A DNA stretch of 64,000 bases, from contig JAXGGA010006593.1 in the NCBI GenBank assembly GCA_038373865.1, positions 1 through 64,000 on the forward strand, given 5' to 3'. A model generated the notes under the pieces. That model saw only the letters and a list, made by a program, of their open reading frames with translations, was not told the DNA's origin and did no database searches. Positions within the stretch are counted from its first letter, which is position 1. Every line of letters begins with the position of its first letter. Positions 10,249 to 22,880 of the stretch are shown here, in pieces. The DNA is from Uloborus plumipes (Eukaryota; Arthropoda; Arachnida; Araneae; Uloboridae). The position numbers and the translations under genes are program-made.

Positions 10249-11741
10249 ATTGAGTGTGTGTCATTCACAGAGCTAAAAAGCTCAGACACAGTGGAAAAAA
10301 GTTAATAAAGGGGGATGTTTCACCCAAAAAACCCCATTCCTTTGCCTTTGATTTTGGACAGATCCACTATTATTTTTTTAAATAGCAATCAGGGAGGGGC
10401 CTAGATTTTGGAATAATCTCTTCGCTACTTTAGCTTTTGTGTAAAAAGTGATTTGCTTAATAGCCATAGCTACTGAGGAAGGGGGTGGATCTATTTACTT
10501 GATATATATTGGGGAAAAGTCGCCTCAAAGTTTAGTAGATTGAAAGAACTGACTTATTTAACCTATTGGATCTGGGCTGTTTTTTAGAAAAATTTTTTTC
10601 GACCCAGGTAGTACGACACTTGAACCAGATTTATTTTAAATTGAAAATAAAAGGTATAAACTGTCGTACCAAACGCATGAAAATTTGAAAAACTCCCCGG
10701 CTCCAAAGGGTTCAGGTGAAAATTTCAACCCCATCCTCTAAAGAAAAAAGATTTATGGTACAACATGTGTACCGCCCGGTTCCTAAAGGTTAAGACTTTC
10801 CTTTAACTGAATTTTAATAATAAACAGCTGATTAACTAAATATTTATTTTTAGGAACTTAGAAACCTCAAGCACAAGCTTCGCCCAAAATAGATTTCAAT
10901 ACTTGTGCACGTCTTGTAATTTCAATTATTTTAGAATTTAACAGCTATTTTAACATAAGTTAACTTAAGCATATTATGTCCATAGTTCTTTTTTTTTTCA
11001 CCCTTGACTTTTATTTTTTATCGATTGTAATTGCCTTTTTTGGTGGGAAGTGTACTAAATATTAAGCAAATGAGCTTTTAATTGTTAAATTTTTTACTTG
11101 CAACAAATATTTTTTCACTTAAAACCTTAATCAGCTTCTTTTTTATTTTATTTATTAATTTTTTAAGGGGTAGTTTTTGCATAAGCTTCCAGTTGAACAG
11201 TTGAAACATGAAAGTTGAAATAACTCATTGATTAATATTTTTAGAATTTATGATTAAATAGAGGAAAATTGAACAAAGTGATATAAATTAAACAGGGGTA
11301 TAAGAGGTGTATTGTTTAAAATTTTTTTTTTATTTTAAAGAGCTTATTTATGTACAATTTTCAAGTTTGTGTGATCTTCTCTACCTTGCAAAAATAAGAA
11401 TCCTTTTGCACAATTTTTGGGGTTTTTTTTTTTTTTGAGTATGCATCAAAGTTTTGTTAAAAGACAAGTACATAAAATTTATTCTCATTTTTACTGAAAC
11501 TTTCATTTAAAAATTAAAAAAAACTCCACAATAATTTTAAGCATGATTAGTCACTTGCCACAAAAAGTAATGAATCGCTGATTTTGTTTCAATGTTGTCA
11601 AGTTTTGTAATATTAGCATTATATTTCTGATTTTTTTTCAAGGAACAAAGTACTTGTTAACATTAGATTAAGAGCTATTTCTCCACTTCAGACTTTCAGC
11701 TCAAGTCCTCCCTCATGCTATCTCATGTTGCAGAACCAATA
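10249..11741. other. AT-rich non-coding stretch
   Basis: On the minus strand just upstream of the RT fragment (10249-10360) weak coding-like sequence may be its decayed continuation, but it is interrupted by stops. The rest has only homopolymer T runs and no recognisable gene or complete mobile element. Confidence 0.4.
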
Positions 11742-11749
11742 TGTAGAGT

Positions 11750-12345
11750 TAGGGCCGTATTGAAAGGGTGTGTTTTTAGGGTTCCAACCCCTACCGAAAA
11801 TTTTCAAAACTATTAAAAAAATGCTTTTTATAGTTTCTCGCTGAAAAAATTATTATTGCTGCTTTGTTTTAATTTTCTTATTTACTTTTAAACTGCAATT
11901 AAAAAATGAAATTATCATTATTGAATAATTGTACAAATTAAGTGTTTTTTCTGCAATAATTATTTTTATTGTAGTTATTGCAAACATACCTGAACAGTAC
12001 ACCTTTCCCTGCAAATTTTTAATACCACTAAAAGAACTCCAAAATTCTTCAAATTTGTAATTACTAAACTCTATTTTTAACACATCTTATAAGTGTCCGT
12101 GAAATAGAAATTTTAAAAGTACTCCTTCGAATGCGCGTATATGAGTAAGTCCAGATTTTTTTTTCTTCATTGAAAATATGAGTCATTTTTTTTTCCATTT
12201 TTCATGTTAATACCCTTTTAACCTCTACTGTAACAAAAATCAACAGAATATAGAACATGAAATCAAATTTTATTGACTTTATAGATTTCACGAGAAATAG
12301 GTTTGGTAAAACCCTCCCCGAAACTAAGTTCTGGTTACGGCCCTG
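11750..12345. mobile_element. Non-autonomous hAT element, 596 bp
   Basis: The left end TAGGGCCGTATT (from 11750) and the right end TTACGGCCCTG (to 12345) are inverted copies over the outer ten or so bases. The 8-bp flanks TGTAGAGT (11742-11749) and TGTGGAGC (12346-12353) match at six of eight positions, fitting an old hAT target duplication. There is no coding capacity inside; the 76-codon minus frame at 11853-12083 is low-complexity. Confidence 0.55.
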
Positions 12346-12353
12346 TGTGGAGC

Positions 12354-13086
12354 ATTACATTATAGTCATCTAGATTGCGAATCATATCAGCACATAAAGT
12401 GCTGATATCAGTTTGACGCCAGAGTGAAATAAAAAAAAAGTAGCTAAGGTTAGGGAATAAAATTAAAAAAATGTTAAAACAAAAGAAAAAGCTGAACTGA
12501 AAAGGGTAGTCAAGAAATCAGAGGAAAAAATCAAATTAGTATCAAGTTTCTGGCATAAGTACTGCTGTACTTTCAAGGTCCTAGTTAATGTTTAACTAGT
12601 TCTTGCAACAAAAGACCATGTACTTTTTTACACTAATAATGTTGCTTTACTGCATCCTCGTAACAGCTACTGGCAGTATTTTATTTATAATTTGCTTTAT
12701 TTATATTGATTTTTCATTTTATTCTCATCAAAATAGTTGAATAGAATTAACTGTAGTCATGGGGGGGGGCACTCCCCCCCCCCCTTTTTTTTTAAGTTGT
12801 GGCAAAAGTTTTTTTTTTTTTTTTTGTAATTGCACATTCAGTTCCTCAGCAAAACAGATGTAGACTTTTTACAAATGTTAAATTTTCAGCTGTACTATTT
12901 ATTTCTTACTTCATTTATCTGATCATGAATACTGTTTTCTTGAAACTTTTTCAATTTTGGGGACTACTTTTTTTGCAACTTTTTTATACGTTTTTGGCTA
13001 CTTTTGCTACTTTTTTAATGAATTTTTCCTGTGGCAACCCTGATATATGTATGTATTTTTGTATATGTATGTGTGTATATGTATAT
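12354..13086. other. Non-coding stretch with G/C homopolymers and a GTAT-rich tract
   Basis: No gene is visible. A G9 run faces a C11 run at about 12761-12784, followed by long T runs. The end (13040-13086) is a degenerate GTAT/GTGTAT microsatellite into which the next element inserted. Confidence 0.5.
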
Positions 13087-13592
13087 TAGGGTGTCCCAAA
13101 AAAACCGAAAATCGGAAGTTCGTAAAGCATACCCTTTTATTTTTTTCCTTTTACATCAAAACAATTGTAAAAAAAGTTTCATGCGATTTGAACAACGGTA
13201 ACCCGTGCCGACTTGCGTCCGAAAGTGCGAACTAGCCCTTTTTCACTAGGCCAAATCGAAAAAAACTTTTTCGAAAATTCAAAATTTCATGTAGATAAAA
13301 CGCTTCCCCTGGCTCCCAACATGTCCCAAAAAATCATTCATCCGAATTAAAAAATATTTAGGTACCCCAAAACGAGGCTTAAAATTCATAATTTTCTTCA
13401 AAAAAAAAGCTTTTTTTCGATGTATTTCGTAAACAACGAAAGATAAATTTTAAGAAATTATCAAGATGAAAAATATGAAGCATAAAGTATATAATTAGAA
13501 CTAAATATAAGTTTTTTCTCTCATTTTTTATTTATTTCCTTCGGAAATTACTCAAAATTAAGGTTTTTTCAAGCTTTAAGTTAAACTTTTAA
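13087..13592 (+). repeat. Mariner-type non-autonomous repeat, copy 1
   Basis: It begins TAGGGTGTCCCAAAAAAACC at a TA within a GTAT tract. The same ~500-bp sequence recurs on the opposite strand at 21612-22106 with about ten per cent divergence, including the shared segments gacttgcgtccgaaagtgcg and aacgcttcccctggctccca. The TA start and the GGGTG-type end resemble those of Tc1/mariner MITEs. The far terminus is not clearly defined, so the copies may be one-ended fragments of a longer element. Confidence 0.65.
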
Positions 13593-14535
13593 ACTTTAAA
13601 TACTACATTTTTTTAAATTATTCATCTGGAAGTATGTTCTTTAGTGATTTTGGAAGTTGATATTTTCTTCAAATGTATCTGTAATTTAAAATAAATAAAT
13701 AGTTAAAATAAATAAATTGAAAAATAAATAAAAAAAAAACTGACAACGATTTATTTACAACATATATTTACTACAATTTTACAGTACAATAAACATTCCT
13801 AAACATACTATCGTTCTAATGTTTGTTTATTGCAGTCAAAATATATATTTCGGTGCTCTTGGACGCAACACAACAAAAATTGTTTTTGCTCCTCATGAAT
13901 TGTTAGCAAACCATGACAGTCCTGCATCATTTTTACCGCTCTTTCAGCTGTATCATTTACTGGTCTAAACAATGAGACCATCCTTTTTCCTTCAAGGAAT
14001 TAAGTGTTATTTGCCTATAGAGAAGGACTCTCATTGAGAAAACTATCATCAATTTTGAGCCTAGTAAGCAAAGGCTATCTTTTAAATGATATGAACTTAT
14101 CAATTGTTTTCTCTGCAAAATAATAAAATAACAGGTAACAAATGCGCGATATGAGGAAGTAACTAATTAAACAATTAGTTACTTCCTCCCCCATTTTTTT
14201 AGATTCGGCTCAGTACACAAGTACTAGTTTAAACTTTCAAGCACAAGTCGGCATAATTTGTAATTTTTGAAATTACAATAAACATTTTCGACAATTATAT
14301 TGATATTAAACAAACATTTATTCAAATTTTTTAAAGAAATTAGGTTCCCAGCACGAGGCATAAAATTTATATTTTGCTCTAAATATTAGATTTTTTATAT
14401 TTATTTATTGCATCATTTGTGAATTTTAAATTGCAGATTCACTTAAAGAAAATTATATCAAGTCCCAAAATTACTGAAGAACAAACTTCCAAAACAGCAT
14501 TTGCAGATGAATAATAAAAAAAATGTAGTAGGGAA
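13593..14535. other. AT-rich non-coding stretch
   Basis: No gene or defined element was recognised. An imperfect palindrome around 14157-14190 (aggaagtaactaatt / aattagttacttcct) is a local hairpin. Confidence 0.4.
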
Positions 14536-15427
14536 ATGTGTGGCAAAGTGAAATAGTAGGGTAAAGTGAAATGGTGAAATATTTTCCCAGCTTGCAGTGT
14601 AACCAAGCTAGCAATATTTTAACTAAGTTCCTAGACAGATAGTTAATTCCTGTCAAAAAATAAGTAGCTCCAAAGATCAACGAAAATATTATGCAAGCCA
14701 TTTTAAAAATTTGATACCTTTATTGTAATATTCGTGGTTTTTCAAAAATATTTCCTGTTATTTTAAAAGGATACGATTTTTGCAATTATCATCCAAACTA
14801 TTAATTGAGAACTACTGATATCCAGTGCAGTCCTTATTTACTTAAAATTAGGAATTTTTTATTTTAAATATTCAATGTAATTTGTCAAGTACACGCGGGG
14901 CAAAGTGAAATAGTTCATTTCGTGTATTTATTCATATACATTTATGAAATCACTCACGTATTTTTTTCATTTATTAATTCATTTAGATTCTTTTACTTAA
15001 TTATTTACTCATTCATTAACTCACTTTCCTATTCGTTCTCTATTTTATTCACTCATTTATTTTTTCTCACACATTAATTAACTTATTTATTCATTTACTT
15101 GCTCATTCGTTTATTTTTCGCTAATAATTATTTTTTCGTTTATTTACGCATCCATTTGATGAAAATTACTGTTAATCATTGAATTGAAAAATTTTCATTA
15201 CAAAAATATTTTATTTTTCACTTTGCCCCATGTTTTTTAAGTGAAAATTTTTCACATTTTTTTTTAAAGTTCAAAATAACTTCCAAAGATGAAAAATAAT
15301 ATTTCAGCAAAAGTATTATCAAAAAAACTTTATTCCTTTTCTATGTACAAACATTTTTAGAACAAAATTCCCATTTGTTTCTTTTGTAGTAGGCAAGTAA
15401 ACTTAACTATTTCACTTTGCCCCACAT
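14536..15427. mobile_element. Repeat element with ATGTGGGGCAAAGTGAAATAG inverted termini
   Basis: The left end atgtgtggcaaagtgaaata (from 14536) and the right end tatttcactttgccccacat (to 15427) are inverted copies with one mismatch. A second inverted pair of the same motif lies inside (near 14895 and 15219). The repeated motif suggests transposase-binding subterminal repeats. The middle (about 14930-15160) is a degenerate ATTCATTT-type tetranucleotide tract. No coding capacity and no convincing target duplication were found. Confidence 0.5.
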
Positions 15428-16880
15428 GAAAAATGATCAGATAAGCTTTGTACTGAAATATAATTGAAATTAAGAGCAAGAATCTGAGAAACTGTCACGC
15501 CTAGCATTATGAGGTGATTCATGAACTCTCAGATTTTCTCCCAAAAATTACCAAATGTTTATTATCTTATTGAAAGACCAAATCCAGAATGTTTTGCTCT
15601 AAAGTTGAGTTGTTTAGTTTTTATGGATCCCTAAAGATGAAGGTGCGGCATCAAAAATTAAGCGAATTTTCAAGACATGGAAGTTGCCGTGAGCCAAAAC
15701 TCTTACCAAGAACTGTTTAACTCCAATTTTCTTTTTGTATATGGAATATAGAAGGTTGAAACTTTAGAAAATGAATGTTAAATTTGTGGCAAGCTGTTGC
15801 CGTAAGCATAGGCGTCACAGAAGTCTTATTATTGGGGGGGACGGACATTGATCTCATTTTGGCTTCAAAAATTTCATCGTGCGGTACGAAAAAGATCTGT
15901 AATTTGGGTAGCCAGAGGGAAGGCGTCTATCCCCCCCCCCCCGGGTTTTAGAAACGATTTGTGTGCAAAGATTTACAAAGGTATTTTGTTTTTTATTTTC
16001 TTATTATGTATACTGAGTATGTTCCCCTTGCCAACCCCCTCTCCCCCCCTCACCGTAAACTTGAACTGGTGAGCCTGCTACAAAATGCTATGTGACGTAC
16101 TATAACACATAGATATCTTACCATTAACATTTCACTTTTGATCTTTTTAAATGAATTGGAGTTAACATACCTATTGTCTAATTTCACAAATTCAAGCAAC
16201 ATGAAAAGTAAGATGAGACAAACAAAAGATATCAGTCCACGAAAAGATAAAATTTGAAATATTTATTCCAAAACTAGACCAAAAACATTTCTGCGACTGT
16301 TTTCGCTGAGGATGAATTTTTTTTTCAATTATTTTTGAATCAACATTGTTCAGTTTAATTTAAAAGCGACCATTTTAATAAAAGAAAGACGTCGTAGAAA
16401 TATATTAGAAAACCGCTTAAACTTAAAAGTTTAAAAATTCAGAGTTCAGTAGAGATTCTAAAGTTTGGGTTTCATAACTTTTTGCAAACATAGACAAGAA
16501 GTTCTGTCAAGAACTAAACGAGCCTACTTTCCCGTACATCGATTTCGGCATTCTAGCATCTGATCATTATTCTCTTAATTATCTGAGACTAAAAATTATG
16601 TCGAACATACCTTTTTAGCACTTAAAGCTGATTTTTAAAAGCAAAATATACCCCTCTCATCAGATGAAATAGATACAAAAAAAGTAAATAAATGAATAAA
16701 TAAAGTTTTGTCGCACCTTTTAAAGAATGTAACTGTTACAGTTCTTCCGTAGAAAAATTCCTCAATTGTTTAAAAAAAAAAAATCCAAGTACAAAGTACA
16801 TCAAACCATATTTTATCAAAGAAAGAAAAAAAAAAAAAACTCGTCCGTTGATAAAACGTCTCGAATTTCACTTTTAATCC
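15428..16880. other. Non-coding stretch with poly-G/C runs
   Basis: G7 (15834-15840) and C12 (about 15931-15942) runs and a C-rich patch near 16025-16050 are the only notable points. The frame at 15848-16072 spans them and has no protein motif. Confidence 0.4.
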
Positions 16881-16889
16881 GTTGCCAGT

Positions 16890-17770
16890 TATATGGGTGA
16901 TTCTACGGTCAATGCGTTTTTTGTGTCCCCAAAGAAAAAATAATCTGTTTAATTTCACACTCATTATATCACTAGTAACCGCTATTTTCATGATTGTAGT
17001 GGTAAGGGCCAGACGAAATTTCAATTTTTGGGTGGTTTATCGATACCAGGGGAAAATGAGTTGCCAAGGGAGTGACACTATTAGCAGAATTCTGGTTTGG
17101 TTTACTATTATTTCACTTATTTTTCGGTGTAAAATCATAGTATGGACTCATTTCTATAAGAACTGCATTCAAAAAAAATTTTCGCGTTGTAATAAAATAA
17201 AAAAAACCAATCTTGAAAACACGACATGTTGCATACAAGTCGCACCGCAGATCCCAAATAAAAATACTTCCCGCATTATTTACGTTCATTCAAATTGCTT
17301 TCACAGGGGCAATTAAGATTAAAAATGAAATTAATTATGCTTATAACACAGTTTTAATGTATATTTACCCTTTTTTGGAACAAAACTGCCAGGGGAGTGA
17401 CGCCAGAGAAGTGACAAAATCACACATTACCTATAAAAACAACATCACGCGTTCTTCTTACCAGAACTTCACGTAAACCGTGATGTCTGCACACAATAAG
17501 CATTACATTATACATACGCACACTTATGTAACGATGAAATATAAAAAGTTATACTTACCAGGGGAAATACTACAGCGACTGGCGCAGTACGCTTTGAGGC
17601 ACTTTCAACGAGAACCGATGCAATAATATTCGATTTTTTTAAAAACTCTTAGCTTGCTTTTAACTTTACTCAGTATTACACTGGTTATTCGCAATCAACA
17701 TCATCCTTATGCATTTTTTATGCGAAATTTCAGTCTTTGAAGTTCGCCAGGTGAGGGTGACACTGTTGAT
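16890..17770. repeat. Repeat-like region with recurring CCAGGGGAGTGAC motifs
   Basis: A segment starting gggtgattctacggtcaatg (near 16895) leads into recurring motifs related to CCAGGGGAGTGACAC at about 17046, 17067, 17388 and 17746. The 144-codon plus frame at 16882-17316 runs through this but shows no known domain; its hydrophobic stretch (about residues 22-40) is AT-driven. I take the region for a transposon-derived repeat, not a gene. Confidence 0.35.
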
Positions 17771-19274
17771 ATGGCCCGTTGAAAAGTGTATTTTTTTAAA
17801 TAATAATAAATATTTTTTCAATGTTTACTGATGAAATATGTTTCTATGCTAATGTAAGCATATGATTATGGCAAAAAACATTAGGCCAAGTTAGCAAAAA
17901 TTGAACGTCGAACATGTTTGTATAAAAACTAGCATTTGGACAGGCTAGGGGAGTATACATTTATGACTATTTTCAGCTATAAATGCTAAAATAAAATAAT
18001 TGTAGTGAATTAATTGTGTGGTCCATATAAAAGATAATAGTCTGTAATGCTTAACCAAACAAAAACATCAATAAAATCAGTTTTACATGACGTTTTTCAT
18101 ATATTCACCCATATATTTTTAAGAATAAAATGCCCTCGTGAATGAAACATTTTTGTTACAAAAAAAAAATCGTCTGCACAGTCAGTCATTTTTTTCTGAG
18201 CCTGCATTTCCGCCATGTTTGCAGAGTCGGAGTCGAAATCAGAGTCCTCACAGAAGATTATTCAGAAAAGTACTTTACAAACATTATTTATCAAAACCAT
18301 TTTCTTACAAAGTTAGTTTGAAGGAAACCCGCCTTTAAGTTCAGGATCAACATTCAACTTAAATTCCCCGTAGGAGCTAACGTTAAATTTTTTTCTGAAC
18401 GGTTCAATATTGAACGAAAAATGGTTCAAATCAAAAAGCGAATAATGGGAATGAGCCTCTCCGAGATCTTTCAAACAAAAAAAGTTTTTTTTTCCATTCG
18501 GATGGTTCACTCAGAAGTTATTAGGTGGGGAAAGAGTGCTTGAATGGTTCAATGTTGAACAAAAAAATGCTCAAATTGAAAATTTAAATACGGTAATGAA
18601 GTATCCTTGCTGAGATCCTTCGAACAAAAAAAAAGGTTATTTAAATCGGACTGTTCACTCAAAAGTTATTAGGGGTGACAGCTTGCTTCAGCGGTTCAAT
18701 GCTGAACGAAAAATTGTTCAAATCGGAACTGTAAATACGGGAATGGAGTATGTTTGATAAGATCTTTCGAACAAAAAAATAGTTTGTTCAAATCGGACTG
18801 TTCACTCAAAAGTTAGCATCGCGGGACAGGTTGTTTGAACGGTTCAAAGTTGAACCAAAAATTGTTCAAATCGAAAAATCAAATATGGGAATGAATGAGC
18901 TGTACTCGCCGAGATCTTTCCAACAAAAAAAATTTCGTTCAAATCGGAATGTTCATTCAAAAGTTATTAGGGGGGAGGGGACAGACAGACCGACCGACAG
19001 ATCGACCGACCGACACATAAATTCCTCATCTCAATACCCTACTTTCAAATTTTTAATTTTTCGATAGTTATTTCTTTTTTTGTTTCTTTTTGACTTTGTT
19101 TTGGCGATATTTTTTGGACTGTTCACTCAAAAGTTATTAGGGGGTAAAGCTTGTTTGAACGGTTCAATGTTGAACGAAAAATCGGAAATTTAAAAACGGG
19201 AATGAAGTATTCTTGATAAGATCTTTCGAACAGAAAAAACGTTTATTCAATTCGGATGGTTCACTTAAAAGTTA

Positions 19275-19840
19275 TTATTCAACCGCGACGAGATGGCCGG
19301 TGTCAATCAAATGAGAAAACGAGTCTGTTCCTTAAAATAGGTAGAGAAGGAAGAAACTCCAGTGTGCCATATTTGCAAATATAGCGACATTTTGGCGAAG
19401 TGATAAGTTTTATGAAATATTAAATAATTCTTTGAGCCACACCTGCATTTGGCGAGGAAGTGAAAACAAGTCTTTGCTTTCTTTATTGCAACCCTTAAGT
19501 TACCATTTTGTTTTTAAATTTAAATGAACAGTTGGAGGCGCTGCAGTCAATGGCCAATGGCTGCGGAAAGATATAAAACCAAGACCCACCTACTTTCTTA
19601 TATCCAATGAGAAATCTTTCCCGATTGTGCAAAAATTAAAATAGTTTCCTCTTTGACTAATTTCTCAAATTGGGAGACGAATTAAAGGTAAGCAAGGTGG
19701 CGTATTCAAGCTTTATAACCAATGCCGCAATTGTGAATCCAATTCCTCAATTTTCATCTGCGTATCACCCCTTCCTAAAAATGGACAATCCGAAAAAAGG
19801 AGGAGTCATAAGCCATCTCTGCGAAGTTGAATAATATTAG
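19275..19840. other. Unique segment between the two repeat arrays
   Basis: This segment shows none of the 147-bp unit and no gene. It is less AT-rich than the surroundings (for example around 19530-19590) but has no long frame. Confidence 0.35.
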
Positions 19841-20379
19841 GTGGGGAAAGGTTGCTTGAACGGTTCAATGTTGAACCAAAAATGTTCAAATTTAAAATTT
19901 AAATACGGTAATAAAGTATCCTTCCCGAGATGCTTCGAACAAAAAGTTTGTTTAAATCGGACTGTTCACTAAAAGTTATTAGGGATGACAGCTTGTTTAA
20001 ACTGTTCAATGTTGAACGAAAAATTGTTCAAATCGAAAATGTAGATACGGGAATGAAGTATCCTTAAAAAGATCTTTCGAACAAAAAAAGTTTGTTCAAA
20101 TCGGACTGTTAACTCAAAAGTTAGTATCGCGGGACAGGTTGTTTGAACGGCTCAAAGTTGAACTAAAAATTGTTCAAATCGAAAAATCAAATATGGGAAT
20201 GAATGAGCTGTACTCGCCGAGATCTTTTCAACAAAAAAAAGTTTGTCCAAATCGGAATGTTCATTCGAAAGTTATTAGGGGGGGACAGACAGACAGACCG
20301 ACCGACCGACACACAAATTCCCCATTTCAATACCCTACTTTCAAATTTTTAATTTTTCGATATTCATTTTACCTTTTTA

Positions 20380-20475
20380 TTTTTTTAACTTGGCGATATT
20401 TTTTTTTGACTTGGCGATATTTTTTTTTTTTTAACTCTGGCGATATTTTTTTGACTTGGCGATATTTTTTAGATG
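20380..20475 (+). repeat. Four short tandem copies of TTGACTTGGCGATATTTTTT
   Basis: The motif CTTGGCGATAT (one copy CTCTGGCGATAT) followed by a T run occurs four times within about 85 bp. The TTGGCGATAT core also appears as a perfect palindrome at 22589-22610 and around 25428-25500, linking these repeat families. Confidence 0.6.
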
Positions 20476-21059
20476 CATTAAGCTACTTTTAATACTTTTT
20501 TCGTCTTTTATTTTTAACGGGAAAGTAGGCTTAAAAAAAGAATGAAATTTGAAATACAGTATGAAATAAAGGTTTGATTGATCATACAAATTTCAAACAG
20601 CTAAAATATGAATAAAAATTGAAAAAATAAAAAATATGTAAAATTAGAGAGTTGAGAAGAAAAATTTTCAAGGAATGGGATTAGCGCCAAAATTAAATAC
20701 TAACTTCACTTTGTTCGGTTATTGTCTACTTCAGAACTTTTTTTTTTCTGAAATCAATGTATCACATGATTATTGATTTATTGTAACGTTTGTCTTCGAT
20801 TTTCCGATTTTTTAAGTGAAACTTGTGAAAATATATTGGGGGGATGGGAACCTCTTGCCGGGGGATGTGATCTTCGATCTCCACTTATCCTGCCGCAGAT
20901 GGGAAGTGACATAAAATTAAATAGCTAACTTTATTTTATTCTTTAATATGTCTTTATACGAAGGACTTTCTTTTTTCAGAAATCGACGTATCCGTTGATT
21001 ATTGATTGTAACGCGTGTTTTCTTATTTCTGAATTTTTAAATTTTTAAGTGAAACTTGT

Positions 21060-21122
21060 GAAAAAATATTGGGGGGGGACTGTCCCCATCTTCGAAATTA
21101 TTGGGGGGGGGGGGGGGGGGAC
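21060..21122 (+). repeat. Long G homopolymer tract
   Basis: G8 near 21070-21077 and a run of about 18-20 Gs ending near 21120 lie in an AT-rich context. Such runs can form G-quadruplexes and are prone to length errors in assemblies. They also explain the poly-Gly and poly-Pro frames seen on either strand here. Confidence 0.75.
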
Positions 21123-21611
21123 GCGTCCCCGAATCCCTATAGGCCGTGACGCTCGTGGCCGTAAGGTCAGTGAAGGCCCTCAAAACAAGGCATTTTTGAC
21201 GTTTTTTAGCGTTTTTGAGGTCCAAAAACAGCTTGTACATTTCAGTTGGCAGGGCAAAAGTAGCGTCGTTTGAAAGACCAGTGTAAGCACTTTAAAATAA
21301 TGTATAAATAACCGAGGAAAGTTCAACGTGCTTTTAGTTGCGTGAGGCCGAAATATGAAAAATGTCATATTTTACCAATATTCAAACGGTCATAACTTCC
21401 TATGCCAACAACATATTGAAATATTTTTTTCGCCATCTATTCTTTGTCTTAATAGAACAGTTGAGTCCTTTGAGGCGAAATGTGAAAATTTTTTTCAAAA
21501 GTACAGCTTGTACTGCGTACATGCTGCACTTTCTACCCAACTTGTGCTTTATTTACGTTGGTTTTTTTAACTTCATTTGTAAAAAAATGTGGTGCTTAAA
21601 GTGGAAAAATT

Positions 21612-22106
21612 TAACTTAAAACTTGAAAAAACCTTAATTTTGAGTTAATTTTCGGGAGAAATAAATATAAAAGGAGAGAAAAAACTTATATTTAGCTCTA
21701 ATTATATACTTTATGCTTCATATTTTTCATCTTGATAATTTCTTAAAATTTATCTTTCGTTGTTTACAAAATACATAGAAAAAAAGCTATTTTTTGAAGA
21801 AAATTATGAATTTTAAGCCTCGTTTGGGGTACCTAAATATTTTTTAATTTGGATAAATGATTTTTTGGGACATGTTGGGAGCTAGGGGAAGCGTTTTATC
21901 TACATGAAATTTTGAATTTCCGGAAAAAGTTTTTTTCGATTTGGCATAGTGAAAAATATCTAGTTCGCACTTTCGGACGCAAGTCGACACGGGTTACGGT
22001 TGTTCCATTGCATGAAACTTTTTTTACAATTGTTTTGATGTAAAAAAAAAAAATAAGAGGGTATGCGTTACAAAATTCCGACTTTCGTTTTTTTTGGGAC
22101 ACCCTA
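21612..22106 (-). repeat. Mariner-type non-autonomous repeat, copy 2 (inverted)
   Basis: This is the reverse-orientation copy of 13087-13592, ending GGGACACCCTA at a TA. It sits exactly at the start of the duplicated repeat copy at 22107. The same position in the second copy of that repeat lacks it, which supports a discrete insertion. Confidence 0.65.
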
Positions 22107-22880
22107 GTGGGTACCTACCAACCTATAACCAGCCGCAAATTTATTTTCAACCACCCCCGAGTTAATTACGACTAGTTTTCTATGTATGTGCGTATGTATG
22201 TATGTATGTATGTATGTCGTATAACTCAAAAACTATATGCCGTAGAAGCTTCTAGTTTGGTATGTACTCTCTGAGGAGGGTCTAGTTGTGCACCTCCCCT
22301 TGTGGTTGCATTCGAATGTTACCCTTTTTTGGGTTAAATCAATGTTAATTTTAATGCATATGCGCCGATGTATGTGCGTATATATGTGCGTATGTATGTG
22401 TGTCGCATAACTCAAAAAACTGTATGCCTTAGAAGCTCCTGGTTTGGTATGTAGGCTCTGAGGGGGGTCAGCTGTGCACCTCCCCTTGTGGTTGCATTTG
22501 AATAATCCCAAGGGGGTCTTTTACCCCTTTTTTGGGATAAATCAATGTTAATTTCAATGCAGATTAAGTGATATGATTTGGCGCTACCGCTTGGCGATAT
22601 ATCGCCAAGCTTTCAGTCGACGTTTGCCGCCAACTTGGCGACAAATTTGGCGAAAAAAATGATGTTTTTGAATTTGGATTCAATTTGGCGCTCTTAGCAA
22701 TATTTTATGAAAAATTCACTGAATTATGTGAAAGTCGGCAATATTTAGAAAATGAAACATTGTAAAACATTATTTTGCATTAATTGGTTACAAACGGGAG
22801 TGTAAATGTTTTAATTGTTATCTTGCTCCCTCTAAGGCACTATTTTAACACTTAAGGCATCTATTATGAAATTTAAACGT
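22107..22880. repeat. Arachnid-type dispersed repeat, copy A
   Basis: It contains the stretches accacccccgagttaattac, a (TATG)n tract, actatatgccgtagaagctt, cacctccccttgtggttgca and cgccaacttggcgacaaatt in that order. All of these recur in the same order in copy B (about 23560-25740). Within copy A, the part around 22213-22330 is repeated at 22388-22510, a ~170-bp tandem duplication. A perfect 22-bp palindrome lies at 22589-22610. The apparent 92-codon minus frame reflects the repeats and is not a gene. Confidence 0.7.

Larger units (their letters stand above)
18310..20500 (+). repeat. Field of ~147-bp tandem and duplicated repeat units
   Basis: The unit contains GAACGGTTCAATGTTGAACG, then AATTGTTCAAATCG, GATCTTTCGAACAAAAAAAG and GTTCACTCAAAAGTTATTAG. 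The GGTTCAA box occurs at 18401, 18546, 18693 and 18841, a spacing of 145-148 bp. It recurs near 19158, 19862, 20005 and 20148. Two larger copies (about 18540-19075 and 19845-20365) end in the same CAGACAGACCGACCGAC tract followed by ACCCTACTTTCAAATTTTTA. This shows a duplication of the whole array, with 19275-19840 unique between them. A further copy lies at 28010-28440. No coding function is supported; the frames in it are repeats. Confidence 0.75.

Noticed and set aside
16882..17316. A 144-codon plus-strand frame with a hydrophobic stretch
   Set aside because: It runs through repeat-like sequence with CCAGGGGAGTGAC motifs and shows no domain or splice structure.
18310..20500. CRISPR-like regularly spaced repeats
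   Set aside because: The whole ~147-bp units are homologous with no unique spacers, and the context is eukaryotic.
21037..21273. Frames with poly-Gly or poly-Pro near the G tract
   Set aside because: They are translations of the homopolymer run with no further protein features.
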